Source: Limosilactobacillus oris
GTDB lineage: Bacteria; Bacillota; Bacilli; Lactobacillales; Lactobacillaceae
DNA: 64,000 nt
Assembly (NCBI RefSeq): GCF_025311495.1
Contig: NZ_CP104398.1
Span: forward strand, 1,178,001-1,242,000
Reading direction: 5' to 3'
Part shown: positions 18,988 through 28,694 of the stretch, piece by piece
Layout: every line of letters begins with the position of its first letter
Position numbering within the stretch: position 1 is the first letter of the stretch
The notes under the pieces: generated by a model
Told to the model about the DNA's origin: nothing
Database searches by the model: none
What the model saw: only the letters and a program-made list of their open reading frames with translations
Translations under genes and position numbers: made by a program

Positions 18988-20469
18988 TTGGCTACAGAAA
19001 ATAAAGCTGTTATTACACTATTTGGTGCTACCGGTGACCTCGCTAAGCGGAAGCTCTACACTGCGCTTTTCAAGCTCTACCAAAAGGGCTACTTAGCAGA
19101 CCACTTTGCCCTCCTCGGGACTTCCCGTCACGACTACAGTGATGAAGAATTCCAAGAACTTGTTCGCAACTCAATTAAGGACGTGGAAGAAAGCCGTGAC
19201 GGTGAAGCCGCTGACTTCTCCAAGCATTTCTTCTACAAGGCCCACGACGTTACGAAGCCAGAACACTACACGATCTTAAAGGAACGGATCGAAGAGCTGG
19301 ATAAGCAATTCGGTACGGAAGGCAACCGCCTCTTCTACATGTCGATGGCTCCCCAATTCTTTGGTACCATCGCCATGAACCTGAAGAAGCAGGGGCTCCT
19401 TTCCGACGACGGCTTCAACCGGCTGGTAATTGAAAAGCCATTCGGTCGCGACTTCGATTCCGCCAAGAAGCTGAACGACGCACTGTCCCAGACCTTTGAC
19501 GAAAACCAGATCTTCCGGATCGACCACTACCTGGGTAAGGAAATGGTGCAAAACATCCAAGCACTGCGCTTTGGTAACACTATTATCGAATCCCTGTGGA
19601 ACAACCGTTACATCGACAACATCCAGGTTACCCTGAGTGAAAAGCTGGGTGTCGAAGAGCGGGCCGGTTACTACGACCAATCTGGTGCCCTGCGTGACAT
19701 GGTACAAAACCACATTATGCAGATCGTTGCCCAGTTGGCAATGGAACAACCAGTTTCCTTTACTGACACCGATGTCCGGGTTGAAAAGATCAAGGCATTG
19801 CGGAGTCTCCGTGTCTACACGCCATCTGAAGCTGCGGCTAACTTTGTTCGTGGTCAATACGATGCTGGTGACGGCACTGAAGCATACCGTTCTGCTGACG
19901 GGGTTGACCCAGAATCTGGTACTGAAACTTTTGTTGCTGCTAAGCTGTTGTTTGACAACTACCGCTGGTCTGGCGTGCCATTCTACGTTCGGACTGGTAA
20001 GAAGCTGGCCGACAAGTTTACCCGGATTGACGTGGTCTTCAAGAAGCCATTGATTGACATTTTCGCTGACCCACGGAACGAAAGCGACCAGTCACTGAAC
20101 TCCAACGTTTTGACGATCTTTGTTGAACCAAAGTCTGGCTTCGCAATGCAATTAAACGCTAAGCGGGCTGGTCAAGGCTTCACTACCCAGCCGGTCGACC
20201 TCAAATACCTGCAAAGCGACTCCGACAAGAAGGAATCCCCAGAACCATACGAGCGTCTCTTCCACGACGCCCTGGAAGGCAACCACACCAACTTCGCTTC
20301 ATGGGCTGAAATTGCTTACGCCTGGAAGTTTGTTGACGTTATCCGCAAGCTCTGGGACATCGAGAAGCCACAATTCCCGAACTACACTCCAGGCTCAATG
20401 GGTCCAGCAGCTTCCGACGAACTGTTGGCTCGTGACGGCCGCAAGTGGGTTTACCGCCTCAACCACTAA
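18988..20469 (+). CDS. zwf: Glucose-6-phosphate 1-dehydrogenase
   Basis: 493 residues. Oxidises glucose-6-phosphate to 6-phosphogluconolactone, the entry to the pentose-phosphate/phosphoketolase route. Seen: the nucleotide-binding FGATGDLAKRK at residues 12-22 and the substrate motif RIDHYLGKEMVQN near residue 177. TTG 18988 is preferred: GAAGGAG sits nine bases upstream, whereas the in-frame GTG at 18979 overlaps that site. Followed by its own terminator and then gnd, so the two are probably separately transcribed though functionally paired. Confidence 0.97.
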   Translation: MATENKAVITLFGATGDLAKRKLYTALFKLYQKGYLADHFALLGTSRHDYSDEEFQELVRNSIKDVEESRDGEAADFSKHFFYKAHDVTKPEHYTILKERIEELDKQFGTEGNRLFYMSMAPQFFGTIAMNLKKQGLLSDDGFNRLVIEKPFGRDFDSAKKLNDALSQTFDENQIFRIDHYLGKEMVQNIQALRFGNTIIESLWNNRYIDNIQVTLSEKLGVEERAGYYDQSGALRDMVQNHIMQIVAQLAMEQPVSFTDTDVRVEKIKALRSLRVYTPSEAAANFVRGQYDAGDGTEAYRSADGVDPESGTETFVAAKLLFDNYRWSGVPFYVRTGKKLADKFTRIDVVFKKPLIDIFADPRNESDQSLNSNVLTIFVEPKSGFAMQLNAKRAGQGFTTQPVDLKYLQSDSDKKESPEPYERLFHDALEGNHTNFASWAEIAYAWKFVDVIRKLWDIEKPQFPNYTPGSMGPAASDELLARDGRKWVYRLNH

Positions 20470-20482
20470 TAATAATTTAACC

Positions 20483-20517
20483 AAGCGTTTTAAGTTTCAG
20501 CTTAAAACGCTTTTTTG
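20483..20517 (+). terminator. Terminator after zwf
   Basis: Stem AAGCGTTTTAAG/CTTAAAACGCTT, then TTTTT. Confidence 0.88.
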
Positions 20518-20530
20518 TTATGTAAATCGG

Positions 20531-20558
20531 TTGCACAGTTTAATTTTTTTGCTATAAT
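20531..20558 (+). promoter_or_regulatory. Promoter of gnd
   Basis: TTGCAC (20531-20536), 16-base spacer, TATAAT (20553-20558), about 50 bases upstream of the gnd start. Confidence 0.75.
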
Positions 20559-20608
20559 GGACATTGTGAAAATTATTACATGTATTTTCTATGAGGAGAG
20601 TGACTTTA

Positions 20609-22045
20609 ATGTCAGAGAATAAAGCACAAATCGGTGTTGTCGGTTTAGCTGTTATGGGTAAGAACCTTGCATTGAACATTGAAAGTCGCGGCTTCACGGT
20701 TGGCGTATACAACCGTCACCGCAACCGGACAGATGAAATGATGAAGGACCACAGCGACAAGAAGCTGGTTCCTAGTTACACGATTAAGGACTTCGTTGAC
20801 TCACTGGAAAAGCCACGGCGGATCCTGCTGATGGTTAAGGCTGGGAAGCCAACTGACGCTGTCATTGATGAATTACTCCCTCTGCTTGACAAGGGTGACG
20901 TTCTGATTGACGGTGGGAACACTAACTTCCACGACACCATGGAACGGAACGCTAAGCTGGACAAGTCCGGGATTAACTTTATCGGCATGGGTGTTTCCGG
21001 TGGTGAACTGGGTGCCCTCCACGGTCCTGCCCTGATGCCAGGTGGTCAAAAGGAAGCATACGACTTAGTTGCTCCTATTTTGACTCAGATTGCTGCCAAG
21101 GCTGAAGAAGACGGCAAGCCATGTGTTGCCTACATCGGCCCTAACGGTGCTGGTCACTACGTCAAGATGGTTCACAACGGTATCGAATACGGTGACGAAG
21201 AATTAATTGACGAAAGCTACAACATCATGCGGAACGTTTTGAAGATGCCTGTTGACGACATCGCCAAGACCTTTGCTGAATGGAACAAGGGTGAATTATC
21301 AAGCTACCTCGTTGACATCACTGCTGACATCCTGACTCGTAAGGATGACCTGGGTGACGACAAGAGCAAGCCAATCGTTGACATGATCCTTGACCGTGGT
21401 GCCAACAAGGGTACTGGTAAGTGGTCATCAATGACTGCCCTTGACGGTGGTGCTCCACAATCAGTTATCACCGAAGCCGTTTACGCTCGTTATATCTCCA
21501 TGATGAAGGACGAACGGGTTGCCGCAAGCAAGGTATTGCCTGAAGTAACTGACTCCATCTCCATCGACGACAAGAAGGAAATGATTGAAAAGGTTCGTCA
21601 AGCCCTCTACTTCGGTAAGGTTATGTCATACGCCCAAGGATTCGAACAAATGCGGATCGACTCCGACCGTTACGGCTGGAACCTGAAGATGGGTGAATTG
21701 GCACAGATTTGGCGTGCAGGATGCATCATTCGTGCACAGTTCCTGCAAAACATCACTGATGCCTTCGACAAGAACCCTGACCTGAAGAACCTGCTTCTTG
21801 ACGACTACTTCAAGGACATTGCTAAGAAGTACCAAAAGGCTATCCGGGACGTTGTTGCCCTGGCCGTTAAGGCTGGTATCCCAGTACCATCAATGAGTGC
21901 TGCCATCAGCTACTACGACTCCTACCGGGCTGAAGTGCTTCCTGCAAACCTGCTGCAAGCACAACGGGATTACTTCGGTGCTCACACTTATGAACGTGTT
22001 GACCGCCCAGGTAACTACCACTACAGCTGGTACGAAGAACAATAA
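20609..22045 (+). CDS. gnd: 6-Phosphogluconate dehydrogenase, decarboxylating
   Basis: 478 residues from ATG 20609 with GAGGAGAG upstream; an ATG at 20591 overlaps that ribosome site. Converts 6-phosphogluconate to ribulose-5-phosphate plus CO2 and NADPH. Seen: Rossmann motif [15 protein letters not shown] near residues 10-24, the conserved [13 protein letters not shown] block, the catalytic [19 protein letters not shown] region and C-terminal [11 protein letters not shown]. Highly expressed codon pattern. It has its own promoter and two hairpins downstream. Confidence 0.97.
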   Translation: MSENKAQIGVVGLAVMGKNLALNIESRGFTVGVYNRHRNRTDEMMKDHSDKKLVPSYTIKDFVDSLEKPRRILLMVKAGKPTDAVIDELLPLLDKGDVLIDGGNTNFHDTMERNAKLDKSGINFIGMGVSGGELGALHGPALMPGGQKEAYDLVAPILTQIAAKAEEDGKPCVAYIGPNGAGHYVKMVHNGIEYGDEELIDESYNIMRNVLKMPVDDIAKTFAEWNKGELSSYLVDITADILTRKDDLGDDKSKPIVDMILDRGANKGTGKWSSMTALDGGAPQSVITEAVYARYISMMKDERVAASKVLPEVTDSISIDDKKEMIEKVRQALYFGKVMSYAQGFEQMRIDSDRYGWNLKMGELAQIWRAGCIIRAQFLQNITDAFDKNPDLKNLLLDDYFKDIAKKYQKAIRDVVALAVKAGIPVPSMSAAISYYDSYRAEVLPANLLQAQRDYFGAHTYERVDRPGNYHYSWYEEQ

Positions 22046-22111
22046 TTTTAGTTAAACCTTTTTTAAGAGCGTGGAGGACAAACGGCCTGCACGCTCTTGA
22101 AGCATAAAGAG

Positions 22112-22150
22112 GCCAGCAGTCGGCTTTTCCCTGATTGCTGGCGTCTTTTT
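22112..22150 (+). terminator. Terminator after gnd
   Basis: GCCAGCA/TGCTGGC stem (22112-22118/22136-22142) followed by T5; a further hairpin AAGAGCGTG/CACGCTCTT lies just upstream at 22065-22098. Confidence 0.75.
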
Positions 22151-22383
22151 AGATCCCGCTTTTGAACTTCGGCAATGTCATCTGTGGTTCAGGTCCAATT
22201 AGCTGCTTTGCTGAAGTTCCCTCCTGACTCCTACTTCCCGTCCAAGTCTGCACTTACTAAAAGTTTACTTGCTCGCAGTTGCTGGCAGAATATCCGTGAC
22301 TGACTTTGCCCAGTGTATTCCATGTTATTAGACTAACAAGGTAAAATAGTGAACAATCATCGTAAAATTTTACTAAAAAATCA

Positions 22384-22412
22384 TTGACAGCTTCATTGAA
22401 AGCGCTTAACAT
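22384..22412 (+). promoter_or_regulatory. lacS promoter overlapped by a CcpA (cre) site
   Basis: TTGACA (22384-22389), 17-base spacer and TAACAT (22407-22412). The cre-like sequence TGAAAGCGCTTAACA (22397-22411) covers the spacer and most of the -10 box. CcpA binding there would directly block RNA polymerase, predicting glucose repression. Confidence 0.75.
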
Positions 22413-22460
22413 GATGGTTGTAAGCAATTATTTATTTTTGTTAGAAAAGAGGAGTCAAGA

Positions 22461-24416
22461 ATGGATAAGCAAGAGCCACATATGGTCCGCTCACGTCTCG
22501 CATATTCTCTTGGGGCGTTCGGACATGACGCTTTCTTTGCATTACTATCAACGTACTTCATGATGTACGTTACTGGTCACCTGTTTACTTCAAGTGACAA
22601 GGGATTTGACAACCGGATGGTCGGTTACGTTACCGCCATCATCATGATTTTACGGATTGTCGAATTGTTAATCGACCCGTTGATTGGGAACGCAATCGAC
22701 CGGACCAACACTAAATGGGGTAAGTTTAAACCGTGGGTTGTCGGCGGTGGTGTTATTTCAGCCGTCCTGCTGGCCGCTTTATTCACGCCCCTTGGCGGAC
22801 TGAACGTCTCCAGCCCTTACCTGTACCTGGTTGTCTTTGCCATTATCTACATCATTATGGATATCTTCTACTCATTCAATGATGTTGGTTTTTGGTCAAT
22901 GATTCCCGCAATGTCTTTTGATTCACACGAACGGGATAAGATCGCTACCTTTGCCCGGGTTGGTTCAACCATCGGTGGGCAAATCATTGGGTTTGTCATC
23001 ATGCCAATGGTTCTGTTCTTCTCCATTAACCAAAATGGCGGAACCGGTGATGACCGTGGGTGGTTTATCTTTGCCGTAATCGTTGCTGCCATTTCTGCAA
23101 TCACGGCCATCGGCGTCGGGATGTTTACCCACGAACAGAAGTCGCTGTTGCGGGAAAACAAGGAACAAACGAAGCTCAAGGATATCCTGCACATCCTGGT
23201 TAAGAACGACCAACTGCTAGCCATTGCGATGTCCTACCTGTTCTTCACCACTGGTCAGACTTTGCTGAACAGTTTTGAACTGTACTACTTCACTTACGTT
23301 CTCGGTAACTCCAAGGCCTTCTCTATCTTGGGTGGTTTGAACACGGTTGTCGGTGTGATTTCCGTCTTCGCCTTCCCACTGTTCTCAGGAAAGATCGGTC
23401 GGCACAAGCTCTTCTACGGTGCCGCTACGATCGAAGTTATCGGTGCCTTGATCTTTGCCTTTGCTGGCAAGTCATTAGCACTGGTCCTCCTTGGTGCCGA
23501 ATTATTCTTCATCCCGCAACCAATTATCTTCCTGGTTGTCCTGATGACGATTACCGACTCTGTTGAATACGGTCAGCTGAAGTTAGGACACCGGGACGAA
23601 TCCCTGACCCTGTCAATTCGGCCACTGCTGGATAAGTTCGGTGGTGCCGTTGCCAACGGGGTTGTTGGGATGGCTACCGTTGCCGCTGGGATGACCGGTG
23701 GTGCCACTGCCGCTACCATTACTGCCCACGGCGTTAGCGTCTTCAAGATTTACATGTTCTTGATTCCAATCGCCTTAATCATCGTTGGGATTATCATCTT
23801 CGCCATCAAGGTTAAACTGGACGAAAGTTCTCACGCCAAGATTGTGGCTGAGTTGGAACAAACCTGGGGTAAGCAATTTAAGGGTGGCGAAGCTGCTGCA
23901 GATACTGCAATTGAAGAGCCCGCTCCACAACCACAACCAGGTGAGACTGACATTCCAGCACCAGTTGCCGGTGAAGTTGTCAACCTGAAGGACGTCAGCG
24001 ATCCTGCCTTTGCTGAAGGCAAGATGGGCGAAGGCTTTGCAATCAAGCCAACCGATGGTAAGGTTTATGCACCATTCGCCGGAACAGTGCGGGCAACCTT
24101 CTCTACCCGGCACGCCGTTGGGCTGGTTTCCGACAACGGGATTGCCCTCCTCATCCACATTGGGATCGATACCGTTAAGCTCCATGGAACCGGCTTTGTG
24201 ACCTACTTCAACAAGGGACAACACGTTGAAAAGGGTCAAGAGCTGATGGAATTCTGGGACCCAACCATTAAGAAGGCGGGCCTGGACGATACGGTCATTG
24301 TCACAGTTACTAACAGTGAAAGTTTCAACCTCGATATGCTAGTTAAAGCTGGTACGAAGGTAACCACGAAGGATAACGTCCTGAAGGTTACCAAGAAAGA
24401 TTCCACTAACAACTAG
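22461..24416 (+). CDS. lacS: Lactose/galactoside permease LacS with C-terminal IIA domain
   Basis: 651 residues. Residues 1 to about 465 form the twelve-span GPH-family carrier (SYSLGAFGHDAFF-like start, WGKFKPWV in loop 2-3). After a Pro/Gln-rich linker (EEPAPQPQPGETDIPAP) comes a IIA-glucose domain with the phospho-acceptor in LLIHIGIDTVKL, His566 by count. LacS imports lactose or galactosides by proton symport or exchange with galactose; HPr-dependent phosphorylation of the histidine tunes transport. No beta-galactosidase is adjacent; galKT lies 11 kb away. GAAAAGAGG precedes the ATG. Promoter carries a cre. Confidence 0.95.
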   Translation: MDKQEPHMVRSRLAYSLGAFGHDAFFALLSTYFMMYVTGHLFTSSDKGFDNRMVGYVTAIIMILRIVELLIDPLIGNAIDRTNTKWGKFKPWVVGGGVISAVLLAALFTPLGGLNVSSPYLYLVVFAIIYIIMDIFYSFNDVGFWSMIPAMSFDSHERDKIATFARVGSTIGGQIIGFVIMPMVLFFSINQNGGTGDDRGWFIFAVIVAAISAITAIGVGMFTHEQKSLLRENKEQTKLKDILHILVKNDQLLAIAMSYLFFTTGQTLLNSFELYYFTYVLGNSKAFSILGGLNTVVGVISVFAFPLFSGKIGRHKLFYGAATIEVIGALIFAFAGKSLALVLLGAELFFIPQPIIFLVVLMTITDSVEYGQLKLGHRDESLTLSIRPLLDKFGGAVANGVVGMATVAAGMTGGATAATITAHGVSVFKIYMFLIPIALIIVGIIIFAIKVKLDESSHAKIVAELEQTWGKQFKGGEAAADTAIEEPAPQPQPGETDIPAPVAGEVVNLKDVSDPAFAEGKMGEGFAIKPTDGKVYAPFAGTVRATFSTRHAVGLVSDNGIALLIHIGIDTVKLHGTGFVTYFNKGQHVEKGQELMEFWDPTIKKAGLDDTVIVTVTNSESFNLDMLVKAGTKVTTKDNVLKVTKKDSTNN

Positions 24417-24462
24417 GTTGGCTAACGGAACAATAGGGCCATGATAGGTCCTCTTACCACAC

Positions 24463-24508
24463 AAAAAAGGGACTCCAGTGCTCGTAAAACCGAACGCTGG
24501 AGTCCTTT
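24463..24508. terminator. Bidirectional terminator lacS / serine hydrolase
   Basis: GGACTCCAG (24470-24478)/CTGGAGTCC (24497-24505) flanked by A6 and a short T run. Its arm and loop sequence CCAGTGCTCG recurs in the hairpin at 25663-25712. Confidence 0.8.
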
Positions 24509-24538
24509 AGCATTCTCTAAACGTATTGGCGCCTCCGC

Positions 24539-25576
24539 TTAATTATTAATCTGCGACTGTTCTTCCCGGTAGTCGCCGAAATAAGCATGGTAGAGCTGGC
24601 CGCTTAATGACCGCAATTGGGAATAGGAAAGATTATTGGCAAATAGCATAATTGTCTGCTTAGTGCGGTAATTGCAGTACAGTGTGCAGGAATAACCGCT
24701 GAGGTAGCCGTTTGCGTGCAGGTACGGCGGCTCAATATATGTACCACCAAAGTATGTTTCCTTCCCCGCTGGCCCGTGCTTGGCGATAAAGCGCCGCAAC
24801 AAGTGCGGCTGCTCTAAGAATGCCCGATGATAAAAGCGCCAGTAGTCCTGGGGTGTACAGAAAACATCACCGGCACCAAGTTCCTTTGACATTGCTGTTT
24901 GCAGCTGTCCCCAATCATCTCCTGAACGAGTTACCTGCCCGGGACGCACCTGCTGGTATGACTTTACCTGCATCCCGGCAGGGCGTAAAATCTGCTGGTT
25001 TAGAAAGCTACGGTAGGACCGCCGGCTAGCCGTCCGTACTATCATTGCAAGAATGCTAAAATCAATATCCGCATAGTTCCAAGTGAAGTGACCGCTGGAA
25101 CGATAGTGGCGAAGAAGGTAGTGTTCCTGCTCCTTTTCGCCCCCGAGCGGACGGTTTAAGGGCGGTTCTTGGTTGCTAAGCCCGCTGGTATGCATCATTA
25201 GCCGCTGGATACTAATCTGGTGTCCGTGGGGGATTGACGGCCAATAGCGGCTCAGCGGTGTCGCCAGCGAAAGTTTCCCCTGCTCAACTAAGCGTTCAAT
25301 GGCAATTCCCGTCATTAATTTTTGAAAAGACGCAATGGGAAACAGCCGGTCCGTCTTGACAACCAGTCGCGGATCATCGGACGTCTGGTTGCTAATAACA
25401 CGGGGATTGTGCGCGTGACCGTCGATTAGTACAATCCCGTTTACTTTATTTTCCCGAAGGACTTGCTGAATATCGGCAACCTGCTGCTGGCCGGCCGCCG
25501 CCTTGACCGGCATTGGGGTTATGAGCACACTAGTAACCATGATTAGCATTAAGATTATTCGCCATCGTCCTCGCAT
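24539..25576 (-). CDS. Secreted serine hydrolase, beta-lactamase/penicillin-binding-like (class C fold)
   Basis: 345 residues; tandem ATGs at 25579 and 25576 follow GAGAAGGGG. An N-terminal signal or anchor (WRIILMLIMVTSVLITPMPVKAAAG) predicts export. The nucleophile motif is SFQK at residues 83-86; the second motif reads NYAD where YxN is usual, so the catalytic tyrosine is present but Asn is Asp. The family includes D-alanyl carboxypeptidases, esterases and FmtA-like wall proteins; the substrate is unknown. It lies between two related hairpins and is transcribed toward lacS. Confidence 0.82.
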   Translation of the reverse strand: MRGRWRIILMLIMVTSVLITPMPVKAAAGQQQVADIQQVLRENKVNGIVLIDGHAHNPRVISNQTSDDPRLVVKTDRLFPIASFQKLMTGIAIERLVEQGKLSLATPLSRYWPSIPHGHQISIQRLMMHTSGLSNQEPPLNRPLGGEKEQEHYLLRHYRSSGHFTWNYADIDFSILAMIVRTASRRSYRSFLNQQILRPAGMQVKSYQQVRPGQVTRSGDDWGQLQTAMSKELGAGDVFCTPQDYWRFYHRAFLEQPHLLRRFIAKHGPAGKETYFGGTYIEPPYLHANGYLSGYSCTLYCNYRTKQTIMLFANNLSYSQLRSLSGQLYHAYFGDYREEQSQINN

Positions 25577-25662
25577 CATTCTCCCCTTCTCAGTTTTAAT
25601 AAAGAAGAACAGGGCTATGACATAAGCCCTCTCACTTAGATAAAATACGAACGGTGCAGTAC

Positions 25663-25712
25663 GCAAATGGGTTCCAGTGCTCGGCAAAGCCGAACTCTGA
25701 AACCCTATTTGC
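25663..25712 (-). terminator. Compound hairpin between serine hydrolase and uspA
   Basis: Nested pairing GCAAAT...ATTTGC, GGTTcCAG...CTGaAACC and TCGGC AAA GCCGA. It lies past the uspA stop on the reverse strand and upstream of the hydrolase start. No long T run, so its termination strength is uncertain. Confidence 0.5.
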
Positions 25713-25811
25713 GCTTTCTAAAGACTAGCTACGCGTCGACGGGGGCTCGAAAACGAAGTCGCTTCCGACTTCTGTCTCGCTCCCTGTTACTGTTTTTCGA
25801 TTAACTTAACG

Positions 25812-26270
25812 CTATTGGTCAACGGCAGTCCGAACGACTAATACGTCCACAGGAGCGTTCCGCTTTACGTACGAGGTTACGGAACCCATCACAGCCCGTT
25901 GCATCCGTGATAAACCACTGGCACCGATCATAATCATGTCGTTGTGGTGATCATGAATAAAGTCAAAGGAGATAATCGTCTTCGGGTTGCCTAGCCGAAT
26001 GTGGATGTCCATGTTGTCAAAGTCATTCTTCTCCTTAGCTTCTTTCAAGAGCTTGCTAAGGTATTCCTTGGACTTGTCAACCAGCTGGTACGCAATGCTC
26101 CCGTCTGACATCCCTGCAAAGTTATAGGCCATTGCCCGAGTGTCGATGACGTTTAGGACATCAACGTGAGCACCATTGCGCTTAGCAACAAAAATTGCCC
26201 GCTCTAAAGCCAATTCAGATTCTTTAGAACCATCAACCGGCACTAAAATGTTTTGGTATTCTTGATCCAT
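25812..26270 (-). CDS. Universal stress protein, UspA family
   Basis: 152 residues. Starts YQNILVPVDGSKESELALERAI and ends with the ATP-binding pattern MIGASGLSRMQRAVMGSVTSYV then APVDVLVV. Such cytoplasmic stress proteins bind ATP or act as dimers in stationary phase and acid stress. GGAGGCTC precedes the ATG. Divergent from the Lrp-family gene. Confidence 0.92.
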   Translation of the reverse strand: MDQEYQNILVPVDGSKESELALERAIFVAKRNGAHVDVLNVIDTRAMAYNFAGMSDGSIAYQLVDKSKEYLSKLLKEAKEKNDFDNMDIHIRLGNPKTIISFDFIHDHHNDMIMIGASGLSRMQRAVMGSVTSYVKRNAPVDVLVVRTAVDQ

Positions 26271-26474
26271 ATGCTTGAGCCTCCAATGCAGCTTCTTGTA
26301 TTGTCTATCTTTATTGTACCATTAAATCGTTGTCAGTAGTAAGCATTCATACGATGTAGCTAAATTTATCACAATTGACATTGACCAGGAAATCGCCTAC
26401 AATTCAGTCAACACATTAAGCCACTATGAGAAAATATACATTAGGCTCTAATGGGATAAAACGAGGTTTACCAG

Positions 26475-26921
26475 ATGGATAAGATTGATCGTAAAATTAT
26501 TAATTCATTACAAAAAAATGCCCGTGCTTCCTTAAAGGACTTGTCAAAGGAATGTTTCATTTCATCGCCGGCAATTGCCGCCCGCATTAATAAACTCGAA
26601 AAATCAGGAATTATTAATGGCTACCATTCCTCAATTGACATCGAAAAAATCGGCTTTCACGTACGGGCTTTTATTCAGGTCCAGCTGGAACCACGGCAAA
26701 AGGATGAATTCTACCCCTATGTACAAAGCATTCCCAATGTGGTGGAGTGCAACTGCGTAACCGGAGATTATTCGGAAATCATGGAGGTCATTTTCCCTTC
26801 TACGACTGATTTGGATAACTTTATTAATACTATCCAGCAGCGCTTTGGCAAAACCAGTACCCAAATCGTTTTCAGCACCAGTGTCCAGCACCGTGGGATT
26901 ACATTAGATGATGAGGCGTAA
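26475..26921 (+). CDS. Lrp/AsnC-family transcriptional regulator
   Basis: 148 residues. N-terminal helix-turn-helix: DRKIINSLQKNARASLKDLSKECFISSPAIAARINKLEKSGIINGYHSSID; C-terminal RAM ligand domain from about residue 65 (FIQVQLEPRQ, CVTGDYSEIMEV). Lrp proteins sense amino acids as octamers. It converges with the symporter gene and lies 2 kb from the serine dehydratase genes, so control of amino-acid uptake or catabolism is plausible. GAGG lies near the ATG. Confidence 0.9.
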   Translation: MDKIDRKIINSLQKNARASLKDLSKECFISSPAIAARINKLEKSGIINGYHSSIDIEKIGFHVRAFIQVQLEPRQKDEFYPYVQSIPNVVECNCVTGDYSEIMEVIFPSTTDLDNFINTIQQRFGKTSTQIVFSTSVQHRGITLDDEA

Positions 26922-26936
26922 TTTTTTACAAACAAT

Positions 26937-26974
26937 AAAAAATCCGGGACCGTCTTCCGCAGTCCTGGATTTTT
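26937..26974. terminator. Bidirectional terminator, Lrp gene / symporter
   Basis: AAAAATCCgGGAC/GTCCtGGATTTTT stem between converging genes. Confidence 0.82.
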
Positions 26975-26987
26975 AATTTGGCTTCAA

Positions 26988-28265
26988 TTATTTCCCGTAA
27001 TTATCTAAGTAGTGGTTATATTGTTCCCGGTTCAATGACTTTTCTGATTCACCAATTACTAGGGTGGCAATTGAGTTCCCCACCACGTTAACTGCCGTCC
27101 GACCCATGTCAACGAAACGATCAATCCCGGCGATAAAGGTTAAACCGGCCATCGGAACCCCAATCGTCGAAACACTGGCAAGCAGGACCACAAAGGATGC
27201 GCCGGGCACCCCAGCCATCCCCTTACTGGTAATCATTAATACCACTAGGAGCGTAATTTGATGTGCAAGCGTCAGGTGCAAGCCGTACGCCTGTGCGAGG
27301 AAGATTGCCGCTAGTGATTGGTAAATCGCGGAGCCATCAAGGTTAAAGGTATACCCAGTAGGGATAACAAAGGAGGTAACCCCCTTTTCAACCCCCATCT
27401 CATGGGTCTTTTTCATCAGCCGTGGCAACGTTACTTCGGAACTAGCAGTTGTAAAGGCTAAGATGATTTCGTCCCAGATAACCCGCATCGTCTTCCAATA
27501 ACGCAGGTGGAAGAGGTGGGCCGTAATCCCTAAAACAACAACGATGAAAATAATCATTGTCACGTAGGCAATTAAAATGAAGTAACCCAGCGGCAGGAGC
27601 GCACTGATTCCCATCTCCGCAATGGTCATCCCAATTAGTCCAAAGACACCAATGGGTGCAAACTTCATTACCCAGTTAGTGACCTTGAACATAACCTCAG
27701 AAACCCCGTTCAAAACATCAATCAGAATTTTGGCTTTTTCACCGACGGCCGCAATTCCCAACCCAAAGAGTACTGAGAATAGGATCACTGGCATCATGTC
27801 ACCATCAGACATCGACTTAAAGATGTTTGTTGGAATAATTGAAAGAATCAAAGGCCAAAAGCCGCTGTCGTGAGCAGCATGCTTAGCTGTCGACATGTAC
27901 TGCGAAATGTCCGTTGCGTGAAGATCATGAATATTGATAAAAGACCCTGGATGGGTAAGGTTCGCCATCCCAATCCCCAGTAGCAGGGCAATCGTGGTCA
28001 AGACTTCAAAATAGATTAACGTCTTGGCACCAATCCGTCCCAGCTTTTTTATGTCACCAATGTTGGCAATCCCGACGGTCAGACAGGAGACCACAATCGG
28101 CATGACAATCATTTGAATCAGCCGAATAAAGATGGTCCCCAGGCTTTGCATTACCGTAATGGCACCCTTATTTTGGTAAAAAATTACCCCGCAGACAATT
28201 CCTAATACTAAACCAATCATTATTTGCCAGCCCATACTCAGCCGGCCAAAGCGATAGCGTTTCAC
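26988..28265 (-). CDS. Dicarboxylate/amino acid:cation symporter (DAACS, GltP-like)
   Basis: 425 residues with the family topology. Seen: N-terminal FIRLIQMIVMPIVVSCL, the serine-rich re-entrant loop FTTASSEVTLPRL, the NMDGT-equivalent TFNLDGSAIYQSL, and MAGVPGASFVVL. Such carriers take up glutamate, aspartate, serine/threonine or C4-dicarboxylates with Na+ or H+. Given the serine dehydratase genes divergently encoded beside it, serine or aspartate import is possible. It begins at GTG 28265 with GAAGGA upstream. Confidence 0.92.
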   Translation of the reverse strand: MKRYRFGRLSMGWQIMIGLVLGIVCGVIFYQNKGAITVMQSLGTIFIRLIQMIVMPIVVSCLTVGIANIGDIKKLGRIGAKTLIYFEVLTTIALLLGIGMANLTHPGSFINIHDLHATDISQYMSTAKHAAHDSGFWPLILSIIPTNIFKSMSDGDMMPVILFSVLFGLGIAAVGEKAKILIDVLNGVSEVMFKVTNWVMKFAPIGVFGLIGMTIAEMGISALLPLGYFILIAYVTMIIFIVVVLGITAHLFHLRYWKTMRVIWDEIILAFTTASSEVTLPRLMKKTHEMGVEKGVTSFVIPTGYTFNLDGSAIYQSLAAIFLAQAYGLHLTLAHQITLLVVLMITSKGMAGVPGASFVVLLASVSTIGVPMAGLTFIAGIDRFVDMGRTAVNVVGNSIATLVIGESEKSLNREQYNHYLDNYGK

Positions 28266-28694
28266 TTTTCATCCTTCTCTCCCTGTTAATGTCACTAACT
28301 ACTTTAGCACATCCATTCACGGTTTTCACGTACCGATTTAATAAAAAGTGAACTTTAAACTAATTTTCAGTCATAGTCATTCACTATTTATAAATGTAAA
28401 ATTTTATGATTTGGCTAGTAAAGTTCCGCTTCTATCAAAAAAGATGGCCCACCAGTTATTTCAACGTACAGTTTTTGCTAGTATTGTAGGAATTAATACT
28501 TGTTATTGTTTGCCTAAACTTTAGTGCCACTGATCAATATTACTCTACAAAAAAAGATTTATCTGTTAGCAGTTATTCACTATTTAAGAATAACAACAGT
28601 GTAATTGAATAACAGCTTTAAAAAACACCTAAAAAGATTTCGGGATCTAAAATAGTAAATTTAGCCTAATACTATTTAGCGGAGGGAGCTTATA
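28266..28694. other. AT-rich divergent regulatory region, symporter / serine dehydratase
   Basis: No gene seen. AT-rich compared with neighbours. It contains an inverted repeat GTTATTC-N9-GAATAAC at 28572-28594, about 100 bases upstream of the serine dehydratase start, and a related half-site ATTCACTATTTA near 28380. Confidence 0.55.
28572..28594 (+). promoter_or_regulatory. Candidate operator GTTATTC-N9-GAATAAC
   Basis: Perfect seven-base arms with a nine-base AT-rich spacer, the same 7-9-7 geometry as the two sites upstream of alanine dehydrogenase though with other bases. The binding regulator is unknown; the nearby Lrp protein is a candidate. Confidence 0.45.

Larger units (their letters stand above)
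22046..22460. other. Intergenic region gnd-lacS: two terminators and lacS promoter
   Basis: Two hairpins (22065-22098 and 22112-22150) follow gnd; the lacS promoter with a cre site lies at 22384-22412. Between about 22155 and 22380 I see no gene, repeat or RNA motif. Confidence 0.6.

Noticed and set aside
25723-25800. Further short inverted repeats (GAAGTCGCTTCCGACTTC) near uspA
   Set aside because: A single short stem with no T tract or second copy; not enough to call.
26475-26921. Lrp protein as proven regulator of ald or sda
   Set aside because: Only proximity and operator geometry support it; no direct evidence in the sequence.
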